Below are positions 25,124-34,900 of a stretch of DNA of 44,625 nt, piece by piece. The notes under the pieces were generated by a model, which saw nothing but the letters and a program-made list of their open reading frames with translations, was not told the DNA's origin and ran no database searches. The number at the start of each line of letters is the position of its first letter. Position 1 is the stretch's first letter. The translations under genes and the position numbers were made by a program. Source of the stretch: an uncultured Dorea sp. (lineage in GTDB: Bacteria; Bacillota; Clostridia; Lachnospirales; Lachnospiraceae); the NCBI GenBank assembly GCA_947063855.1, contig CAMSTW010000023.1, positions 1-44,625 of the forward strand, given 5' to 3'.

Positions 25124-26140
25124 TTACTTTCCTGTCTTTCTTGTCTTTGAGCCTTTCTCTGATTCCCTCTCGTTATCCCGGGGTGATTCGTCTGTTTCTT
25201 CTGACTTCCCGTCTTCGGCCGTCTCTGTCTGCCGCCCCTCAGCGCTGCCGCTGTCTGTCTCCGCCTTTTCTTCTGTTCCCGCCAGCTTCTCTTTCTTCCT
25301 CATGATCCGCCGGAGTGTCAAAATCGCAAGAACTGTCACTCCAAGTCCCAGCAGGAGATACAGCATATAGTAATTCTGGATAGCCTGCACCATAGATTCT
25401 ACAGGCGTAGATTCCAGTTCCCCGTCATAGGGAACCCGGTGCCCCCGGACCAGCAGCCGGTGGCTGTTCACGCCGTAGGGCGTACAGGTAAACAATGTCA
25501 CATAATCCTGCCCCTCTTCTATCTTAAGCGCCTCTTCCAATGCGTCATAATCATCCTTATCAACCATCGGCAGGATCTGATCCACCTCATACGCCAGATC
25601 CTCGTTGAGAATGTGCAGATAGAACCTATCCTTCTTCTTCAACTGGTCTATATCGGTAAACAGTTTCGCACTCGGCAGCCCTCTGTGAGCCGACAGTACG
25701 CTGTGGTTGCTCTCGCCTCCCACCGGAAGCTTCGTCCCGTTCAGGTGTCCCACTCCGGTCTGGAGCACCTCCTCGTCCGTCCCGTGGTAGATGGACAGCC
25801 TCACCCGGATCTTGGGGATGGTGAGATATCCCATAATCCCGTCACCGGCGGCGTTAAGTACCTTCCAGTACTCCGTTGTCTTCATATCTTCAGATTCACT
25901 GATGCCGAATACGTCACTTCGTATGCTGTTCTTGTCAAATGTCTGGTTATAGCCTCTGGCCGCGGTCCACGCCTCCTCGAAATCCTCTTCGGTCATCTCA
26001 TTTACTACGGAATCATAATTGGAAATGAGTTTCGACTGGCGGTAGGTGTTCCATTGATCCGCAATGGTCGGATAGGCCAGGATCCCAAAACCTGTGAGAA
26101 ACAACAGCCCAAATAAAAATGTGGATATCTTCCGCTTCAT
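25124..26140 (-). CDS. class C (pilin-type) sortase 2
   Basis: The product is 338 residues. The catalytic triad is His152 (AHRGLP), Cys219 in TLFTC and Arg228 (NSHRLL). N-terminal and C-terminal membrane helices flank it, a class C arrangement. The C-terminal tail after the second helix is acidic and Glu/Ser-rich. It should link pilin subunits through lysine isopeptide bonds outside the membrane. Its start shares one base with the stop of the first sortase. Confidence 0.93.
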   Translation of the reverse strand: MKRKISTFLFGLLFLTGFGILAYPTIADQWNTYRQSKLISNYDSVVNEMTEEDFEEAWTAARGYNQTFDKNSIRSDVFGISESEDMKTTEYWKVLNAAGDGIMGYLTIPKIRVRLSIYHGTDEEVLQTGVGHLNGTKLPVGGESNHSVLSAHRGLPSAKLFTDIDQLKKKDRFYLHILNEDLAYEVDQILPMVDKDDYDALEEALKIEEGQDYVTLFTCTPYGVNSHRLLVRGHRVPYDGELESTPVESMVQAIQNYYMLYLLLGLGVTVLAILTLRRIMRKKEKLAGTEEKAETDSGSAEGRQTETAEDGKSEETDESPRDNERESEKGSKTRKTGK

Positions 26141-27042
26141 TACTGCTCCTTCTCCTGATGCTCTGTATTCGTTAATTGTATTTCTGCCTTCTGTTTCTTA
26201 ACTGCTATCTTCTCCCTTTTATATAGGAAGAAACAGAATGCGGCCGTGACCAGGATTCCCACGATTACCCACAACAGATAATTGGTGTGCAGGCTCATAT
26301 CACTAAGCGGCAGGTTCTCATCCGCAAGCTCCTGAGGATCGTAGGGAACCCGGTGTCCCCGCACTAACATACGGTGGCTGTTCACTCCGTAAGGCGTACA
26401 AGTCAGAAGCGTTACCAGATCTTTCCCGTCTTCCACGGCCAGATCCTTGGTATCCTCCGGGTCAACTATGGATATCTGATCCACCTCATAACAGAGAGTG
26501 TCCTTCAATATGTGTAAGAGGAAATGATCCCCTACCTTCATCTTATCCAGATCCGTGAACAACGCCGCGCTTGGCAGCCCCCTGTGAGCGGTAATAACCG
26601 CATGTGTATTCTCCCCGCCTACCGGAAGGGAGCTTCCTTCCAGATGTCCTGCCGCCTTCTCAAGAATCTCCTTCGCCGTCGTATGGAAGATCGGAATCGT
26701 AATATTAATCTTCGGGACTTCTACCGTTCCCATCATGCCGTCCCCGGCAATATTCAGACATGCTGTATATGCATCGTTTCCATCTGAGTTCTCTGCATCT
26801 GCAAAGGAATCCGGAAGGATGCTCGGAAGCAGTGCATCGTTGTAACGCACTGCCAGTTCATACTCTTCCTCATAGTCGATCATCCCGGCGGCCTCTTTCT
26901 CGGCCACCACCTGATCATAGTTACTGATTAACTGCTTCTGTCTGTAATTGTTCCATTCATTTGCGATAAACGGATACAGCAGCAAGGACAACCCGGCTAA
27001 AAATAAAATAGATATCAGTATTTTGCTTGTTCTCTTATTCAT
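26140..27042 (-). CDS. class C (pilin-type) sortase 1
   Basis: The product has 300 residues. The triad is His153 (AHRGLP), Cys215 in TLLTC and Arg224 (NSHRML). Two membrane helices flank the catalytic domain. The AAGGAGAG ribosome binding site is six bases before the ATG. The two sortases share much sequence (VRGHRVPYD etc.) and probably arose by duplication, one perhaps for the main pilin and the other for the giant adhesin or another minor subunit. Confidence 0.93.
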   Translation of the reverse strand: MNKRTSKILISILFLAGLSLLLYPFIANEWNNYRQKQLISNYDQVVAEKEAAGMIDYEEEYELAVRYNDALLPSILPDSFADAENSDGNDAYTACLNIAGDGMMGTVEVPKINITIPIFHTTAKEILEKAAGHLEGSSLPVGGENTHAVITAHRGLPSAALFTDLDKMKVGDHFLLHILKDTLCYEVDQISIVDPEDTKDLAVEDGKDLVTLLTCTPYGVNSHRMLVRGHRVPYDPQELADENLPLSDMSLHTNYLLWVIVGILVTAAFCFFLYKREKIAVKKQKAEIQLTNTEHQEKEQ

Positions 27043-27101
27043 CCGGACTCTCCTTGTTGTTGTATCTTTGTTACTGTGTATGTGTAGAAATCCTTCCGGT
27101 C

Positions 27102-27128
27102 ACTCCGGGACCGATACAGTCCCGGAGT
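27102..27128 (-). other. hairpin between pilin and sortase genes
   Basis: ACTCCGGGAC / GTCCCGGAGT is a perfect 10-bp stem with a seven-base loop. No T-run follows on the minus strand. It may stabilise the pilin message or slow transcription into the sortase genes. Confidence 0.6.
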
Positions 27129-27180
27129 TCTCCGGAGTTATAAGTATATCTTAGTGTGCCTGAACTAACGTCAGCTGCAA

Positions 27181-28836
27181 TTATTTGGCAGCTTTTCTGC
27201 GGCTTGCGAAGAACAATGCTGCTGCGATAATCATGATCGCACATCCGCCGATTGTGAAGATTGTTGTACCGATACCACCAGTTGATGGAAGAGAAGAAAG
27301 CTTCGTATTCTTAATCTCGTGTGTATCAGAAACATCTGACCAGTCATTATCATGTCCTGGTGTACAGTCAATATTGGTTACCTCTTTTGTTGTTGAATTA
27401 TATGTTGCTGTGTATGTTGATGTCTCTTGATTATTCACTTTGATTTTATAACTATCTAATGTACCGTCTTCATTATATGTCGCTTCAATCACCACTGGAA
27501 TCGCCGCATCATTCAGAGAATATCCATCTGGCGCCTTTGTCTCCTGAAGGGTGTAAGTTCCTGCATCAAGACCGGTAAAGGACAGATAACCCTGATTATC
27601 CGAAACTGTTGTATATGTTTTTCCATCTGCTCTTGTCAAGGTAAATTCTGCTCCTGGAAGCCTAATAGGTCTTTCTACTACTTCTCCACTTTCTAATTCA
27701 ACTCTTTCTATCTCACCCGTCTTAAGTAATTCTTCTGTAAATTTGTTCCATTCTGATGAACCCTGGCCAAAGAGATTTGCATCAATACCAAATGTATAGG
27801 TATATGTCTTATCTTCAATCTCGTTTGTTTCGCCACTTGGGTCGTTTGTATAAATTAATTTTGCTGTGTTGGTATTAGGATCAAAGTTCAGTCCTGCATC
27901 TGCGCCTAATACCGCATCATATGTTACGACAACTGCTTCTCCGCTGTGTGCAAGTGCATAAGCTGACGCGAAGGAAATCTCGAAGCTCTTCTTATCTGCA
28001 GCTGGTGTATAAGTATAAGTGCCGGCTCCAGCTGTAACCTCTACATTGTTAACTTTTACTACAAGGTTCGCAGGATCAGCCAAAGTCAACCCCTTACCCA
28101 TAGTATCTGTAATCTTTACTGATACTTCTGTATAGCTCTTGCTATAAGAAGGAATCTTAGTATCAATCTCGAAGTTTACAGTATCGCCAATTGCTACGTC
28201 GTTTCCGCTCTCGTTACCATCACTTGTATCTTTTCCTGTGCTTCCGGTAATCTTCTTGTCGATGGTCGGCTGCTCAGATTTTGCGTATGCAGGCGTTGAG
28301 TCGAGGCTCCAGTCGCTGTTTGCATCTACTGTTCCATTTACCAGAGTATTGTCATCACCGCTGCCCGCTACAGAGTAGTAGATACCAACTAACATCGGAT
28401 TGTAAACTTCCTGAATCTTTGAACCTTCCACTATCACTACCCAGTAACCAGCTCCAAGCTGAGCAGTATACGTTGTCAATCCGGTTGCTCCCTCTGGTGC
28501 ACTGAGCGTTTCTTTTGTTAAAGTGGCAAGTAATGTTTTATTTGCAGCTATACCTGTCACCTCGTCAGATGTAGGCTCTAACATATCTGTAAGAGTTACT
28601 CCTGTTGCCAGCTTATACCCTGTAAAGCCCTTATCATTATAAGTAGGCTCTACGATTCTGTATGCAGTTACAGTTGCTCCTGCTTCTACATTACTTACTG
28701 TTGCTGTTGCCTTGTCAGTATTGACAGGTTTTTTTCCTGTACTCGGCGCCGGATCATTTGCAAACGCTGTCAAAGACATTCCCAGTACCATTGCCAGTGA
28801 CAGAATCACTGCGAACAATTTTTTCATTTTCTTCAT
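27181..28836 (-). CDS. major pilin, SpaH/EbpB-type, LPXTG-anchored
   Basis: The ATG at 28836 follows AAGGAGAAC, giving 551 residues; the longer frame to 28962 is a leader artefact. A signal peptide is cleaved near SLTAFAND (about residue 25). Several Ig-like pilin domains follow, including YAKSEQPTIDKKI (about 185-200), a Gram-positive pilin backbone-type region and SpaA/Cna_B-type LPGAEFTLTRADGKTYT with ETKAPDGYSLN (E-box-like). The sorting signal is LPSTGG followed by a membrane helix and RRKAAK. It should be the shaft of a sortase-assembled pilus. Confidence 0.9.
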   Translation of the reverse strand: MKKMKKLFAVILSLAMVLGMSLTAFANDPAPSTGKKPVNTDKATATVSNVEAGATVTAYRIVEPTYNDKGFTGYKLATGVTLTDMLEPTSDEVTGIAANKTLLATLTKETLSAPEGATGLTTYTAQLGAGYWVVIVEGSKIQEVYNPMLVGIYYSVAGSGDDNTLVNGTVDANSDWSLDSTPAYAKSEQPTIDKKITGSTGKDTSDGNESGNDVAIGDTVNFEIDTKIPSYSKSYTEVSVKITDTMGKGLTLADPANLVVKVNNVEVTAGAGTYTYTPAADKKSFEISFASAYALAHSGEAVVVTYDAVLGADAGLNFDPNTNTAKLIYTNDPSGETNEIEDKTYTYTFGIDANLFGQGSSEWNKFTEELLKTGEIERVELESGEVVERPIRLPGAEFTLTRADGKTYTTVSDNQGYLSFTGLDAGTYTLQETKAPDGYSLNDAAIPVVIEATYNEDGTLDSYKIKVNNQETSTYTATYNSTTKEVTNIDCTPGHDNDWSDVSDTHEIKNTKLSSLPSTGGIGTTIFTIGGCAIMIIAAALFFASRRKAAK

Positions 28837-28967
28837 TTTCGTTCTCCTTTTCCTTTTATTTGTTTTTACATTCTGGTTACGTGTGCATTGCACACAGTTT
28901 CCGTTAGTGCATGTTACGCACTCTTTTTTGAGCGGTGCAGGGACCGCCAAAAAGTCATTCACATGTT
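28837..28967 (-). other. three hairpins between giant adhesin and major pilin
   Basis: Stems lie at 28881-28895 (GTGTGC / GCACAC), 28906-28922 (AGTGC / GCACT) and 28924-28954 (CTTTTTG..CGGT / ACCG..CAAAAAAG). None has a standard T-run. A long open reading frame crosses them in frame with the pilin and would be Cys-rich (CVTC, CVQC), but no start site supports its translation. Confidence 0.55.
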
Positions 28968-31900
28968 CTAACTTCTCAGCACCTCCCTACGTTTATTTCT
29001 ATATGTCATTAACGCTGCGGCTGACATCAGCAGCACGCCGCCAAACATATACCAATAGATTCCCATGCCTCCAGCGGATGGCAGTTCGTAGAGCTCCTCG
29101 TTGCAGATTTTCACTACAATCTTTTTACCATCTGTATCCGTTTCAACACTTGCCATACCATTATTAGAATTCGGAACCGATACACCACTGTCTGTATTCA
29201 GAGTAAAATCTACCGGATCTCTCAACAATGAATATCCTTCCGGCGATTTTATCTCTGTGATTGTATAATTCCCAGGCTTTAAATTATGAATAGTCAAGCC
29301 GTCCGTATGATCCACACTCAGATCCGTCTGAGTATCTGCAGTAATTCCTGCCGGAATCAATACCCATTTTTGCGCAGGTGTATCGTTTCTCTCCCACAAA
29401 TGAATCTTTTGATTCTCCTGTGTCGTTGCTCCATTCAGATCCAGACTCCACGCATCCTTTCCTGTTTGGGGTGAGATATATGCACCTCCACCGCAATCTG
29501 TAACATACCACGTCTGATTATCATTCGGCGCATCATTGCTCCAAACATGGATTTTAGCTCCGTTCGTCAGATATCCGCTATCCAAATCCAACCATTTGGA
29601 TGCGGCCACATTCAGGAAGCTGTAAAGCTTTTGACCGCTATCATCCTCGCTTTCTTTCACCTCAAACAACTGATTGGAATCGCCTGTTCGGTTCTGCAAT
29701 ATCGGCAACGCCCCATCCTGAGTCCCGTTAATACCCACCACATAATATGGATTCTCCGCCAATGCTATATAGTACTTTCCTTTGCGTGAAGCATCTCCTT
29801 CTTCGTCATAAGGTGTATATCCCTTCTCATCATCATAAGTGAAAGATATTGTTTCACCCTTGCTATCCTGAATCGTAAAAATGGCTCCTGTCAGGTTCTT
29901 TCCGTCTGTACCCACCTTCCGAATCTTCATCTGTGTATCAGGATAGAACCCACTGTCATGATATTTTGATTCATATAACGAAACATTCATATCCTTTGCT
30001 TCCGGCATTTCCAGATTCAGAATAATCGTTTTTTCCAAATCTCCTTCTTTCGACCGGGACGCAACTGCGTCAGAATCTCTGGTGTCGTCATCACCTTGAT
30101 CCACACTGGTTGCATTTAACTGCGTAATTGAGGTGCTGCCATTTGTAAATCGTACAGCATAGATTCCTGCAGGCAGATCGGTAAATTTGTATCGTCCGGT
30201 TTCATAAGCAACTGCATCCTCTCCGTTTTTGGCACGGACACTGATCTGCTTTCCGGTTTCAATCATCACCCTATTATCTGGATTATTCTTATCTGTATCA
30301 GGATAGTAAACATTCTCATAAGAACTCTCAAGATTCGGTTCGCTTCCCTCTTTCAATTTCAATAACTCCACCTGAACACCCGATATACGCTTCTCCATCC
30401 CTGGTTCATCCTGCAAACCGTCCTGATTGTAATCCATCCAGGTTAATCCTTCTAAGGTACGCCTTACCGTAGGTGTCTCCGTAGTTGTCGTGGTATCTCC
30501 ACTGGAAAGCAGGTTAACGAAGTAATTATTCTCTTCCTTATCTTTGTCCGATGCTCCCGGATCCAGCAGAATCTTCAAATCTATATTGACACTCTCTCCC
30601 GAATCCAATGTTCCAATTACCGCCCAGGCTACCGGATAAGGCTGAGCCTCTGTGGCGCCATGTTCCTTGGTCGGCAGTTCTATCTCTCCATCTTGGTTAA
30701 TATCCGCCTTCTCCCACCCTTTGCCTTTATATCCACCTGTACCCTCGATTTCCTCTCTCTTTACTTCCTTCGTTGTCTTGTTCTTATACTTTGTATCGAA
30801 AGTATAGTAAATCTTAAGGTTTTCAACCTTACATTTGGTTGTATCCAATTTCCATTGTGCAAAGGTATAGGTGCCTGTAAAGTGACTGCCATTCTCTTGA
30901 TTCATAGGCATAGTGTCCATAATCGTCAGTGAGGTGCCTGTTTCTGCATTATTGTTATAATAAACTACATAATCAATAAAGCCGTCTTCATCTACTACCT
31001 TTTGCTTTGTATACTTACCAAACGAACTGGCGCTGCCCCGTGTCACGGCAATCCCGGCTTCGGAATGTTTCTCTCCTGTTGTAAAAGCATCCCTTAAGTC
31101 TCCCGGCGCCGTGATATACACCTTGTTCTCCAGATTCGTTGTTCCAACAGGTACATCCTCATCAGGATTTCCCTTAGCGCCAACATCTGCCGAATAATAG
31201 ATTGGCGCCATCGGAGTACCAATCTCCACATCTGCCAGCTTCCAGGTCAGAGTCTGCGTCCCGTCTGCATTATCTGTTACCTCCGGTTCTTTCAAAACTG
31301 GAGTTGGAAATTTTGCATCCGAGCCGGTATCCTCTTCGATTTTTCCCTGCGTGCCGCCATTTACCGATGTCTGTTCGTAAGCTCCTCCAAAATAACTGGA
31401 ACCCGGTTTATATTTCAGATACTTAGGCAATGTATCTACGATTGTAACAGTCGTTATATTATTGAATGTTCCCGGCTGATCGTAATATGTTCCCGGTTCA
31501 AGCTTATAGTCCACTACTCTCTGATCTGCATCAAGGTTAAATGTCTTCTTATCCTGCCCGTTATTATCCTTCTGCATCAGATATTTGGATACTTTCGTCT
31601 TATATCCAATTATCAGCAAAGTATCGCCCCAGTGTGCCCAGTCAGAATTATGATCGCCGTTGATACCGCTCCCATCCAGCTTATAAGTTTCTTTTCTATA
31701 CCAAACAGATCCATCTATATTTGCACTAGTATAATGCCAACTTGCGGGAAATTGATTCAGTTTAGTATTCGGCTCACTCCAATCCGGAATATCCTCCAGC
31801 CCTTTTCCATTAGTAACAAACATCTGCTTAGTCCAAACTCTGGATGTAGACGCCAACATATACGTCTTTCCGGCCAAATCCATATTATCCTTAACTTTGG

Positions 31901-34900
31901 CTTTGTGATAGCAGACATAATAAGGATCTGCCGCATCTGCCAGAGCGCCCGGCCCAATAAAGCTGTATAATATGCCAACACATACTTTCCCCTCCGGAAT
32001 GCTTTCCAGATTCTCATAAAAAACCAAGTCATCTTCGTAAGTATTCAGAAGTTCGTCATCATCCTTCCAATCTTTTCCATCCGTCTTTGTTGCATAACGA
32101 ATCTGGATATTTTCCTTTAACTCATCATTCTCCTTTCCATCAAGAGTCGCACCACCAGAAAACGCCGGAAACCACTCATTCTCCAACTCTATGGCGCTCC
32201 CATAGAATTTGGTCAGATTCGTCCCCAGATAGAGTTGATTCTCTGCCTCTCTTTTCGCATCATATGAGAATCCCCCCATCAGATACAGTCCTGATCCCAC
32301 AGCTGCATAATCTCGCCCATCCCTGGTATCATCTACTCCTGCTCCCTTATTTATCGGCTCTGTAGCAGATGCATAACGAATTCTGTTCTGCAGCTGCCCC
32401 GGAAGCGTCAGCTCTAACGTGCGAACTAACTCATCATCGCTAGAAACCATTTGGTCAAAGCCGCCCTTACCTTGCTCTACCTTCGTTCCACTAATTGTGG
32501 TTGCTTTCAGATTACTATCCTTCACGGTTGTTGCAAAGGCTCCCTGTCCATATTGGTTCACTACATCATAATTCGGCTCCTCACCATGTTCCGTTCCTTC
32601 TATCGTATTGAAAGGCTGGACAATCCAAATTGCTCCGGACGAAAAACATCCCTCGTTTGGTCCATACTTTCCACTGGAATAATCACCATTAATAATCGGC
32701 ATCCTATCCGGATTAATTTCATAATCACTGACCGTAATACTAATCTTTCCTGTATCCCTGTCCTGTACTGCTTTCCAGGACCCACTCTCATAGCAACTGT
32801 TTCCTTCCCCTCCCGTACTGTAAGGAGCATGAGGAGAACAGGCCAAGGAATCATAAAGCACACGCCCATCTGTATTCTGTACTCCGTACTCCCTCCAATA
32901 GTTCAGTCCATAACTCCACAAGAGCGGTTGATATTGATTACTTGTATCAATCTGCTGCCCTTGCTGATATTGACTTCCCTCCTTCGGTGTATTGATCGTA
33001 TATTTGGAAGAAACCTCCAAATCAAAAGTGATGTCTCCTGTAGGGAGTTCGATTCCTTTCAATCCCTTAGACGCATTATCATTATATAGCTGTAAGGTAA
33101 TACCAAGTTTCATAATACGGCCGGGAACTGGTGTCGAGATATCTGCATTCGCCGCCACATCTCCATACTTGTTCATCCAAGCTTCATCACCTTGAAAGTC
33201 AAAATCAGCTTTATATGATGAATTTCCTTCTATATGAATATTGTAACGGGGGGCTGCTGTTACCTCTACCTTCTCTGCTGTGACACTTTTTTTCTCCACG
33301 GCAGGCTCATCATCAATTTTATGATCCTCCTTATCACAAGGATCGTCCCACGCCCCTCCTTCCATGGCCGCACTGATAATGGGTGCAAATTCCTCTCCAT
33401 TCTTCATTGCACGGACATTGATCGTCACATTCTCCCCGAAATCCCCGGGTACTACCGACTGATTACCAGAAGATGGAAGCAGCCACTTGTAACAGGTAAG
33501 AACCTGGCATTCCTTTTCCTTACCATCAATTGTACGTTTTTCCTTCGTAAGCTTCGGTTTATAACCTTCCGTCTGATCCATCCATGCCATAGCAGTCTGA
33601 TCGAATACCGCTTCTTTTTCTGTCAGCGGCAGTACAAACTCCATTTTGACACGTGCTTCACTGTAACTCTTGGATATGTCCCAGGATTTCATATTAACTG
33701 AGAAATTATATGTCACGGTATCAAACGTTCGGACAATCTCATCCTCAGCTGTTGTGTCATTTCCCGGACCTTCTTCTGTATCAAAAGGCGCCGCTCCTGT
33801 AGCTATACTTGTAACCTTAATCTCATTCACATAAGCCTCATCAGGTTCCATCGGATTCCATACCGAATCTCCCGCCTGGTCATCCAACATCTCTGTCTTC
33901 ATCCAGTCCATCTGAAGCAGTTTCTCTGCATTCGTCACTTTCTTCTGCTGCGCCTCTGACAATGCTTCATATGCGTCGAATGCTTTCATCACTTGTTTCT
34001 GAAGCTTTATATAATATTTCTCATATCCATCTTCATCATCTTCCAGAGCTTCCATCTTCTCCTGAATCTGCTCTGGCGAAGGAATCTTATCAATCAGGTC
34101 AATCACTTCATCTACCTGCCTCTGTTCCTTCTCGGATAACTTATCTTCTTCTGACCCATCTTCATCTGCAGGCTTCTCTTCTTTACTCTCTTCTTCCTTA
34201 ACCTGATTGGTTTCTCCTGCAGACCCGGATGGCTGCGCATCTTCAGAATCCTGCGTTTCCGCTGTATCTGCCGCTTCTTTATCCACTCCTTTATAAGCCT
34301 TCTCTAGCTCCGTAATCTTCAGATATCTGACAATCTGTGTATCTCCGGCATGATACTCATTCTCCCGTACCTCGTTTCTGCTGTTGCCTTCGATTACCTT
34401 GATCTCATCCTTCTCTTTATTATAGGAAGAAACTACTCCCATCTGGCTTGTTCTCTCTTCCCCTTCTTTCTTAAGGAAAATGAGATCGCCAGCCTCAGGC
34501 GTGTACCCGTCCGCCTCTGTCAGGCAGGAAAGATACTTCTCGTTCTGCTCATTTATATTTCTAAATTCTTCGAACCACTTATCTGCATCTGTCTCGTCCG
34601 GGAAGAGTCCGGATGCTTCCAACCCCGCATAATAGATACAAAAGTTAACAAACGCCGCATCCCAATCGCAGTACACATCACCAACGAACTGCCCGTACCT
34701 TGTATACCCTTTACGGCTTCCATCCTCCGCAACCGTATAGTTATCCGCGTTCTCCTTATAACCGATCTGCTTCTGCGCCGCCGTTACAAGATCTTCGCCC
34801 CAGGCATCCTTCCAGTCCACATCCTTATACTGTGCTTCCCACACGGATGCGTCTTCCACGCCCGCCTCTGTGTCGATGTAGCACTGGTCTGTATGTGTAT

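Noticed and set aside
28840-28962. N-terminal extension of the major pilin with CVTC/CVQC words
   Set aside because: The ATG at 28836 has a good ribosome binding site and starts a normal signal peptide; the Cys-rich stretch is translation of hairpin DNA.
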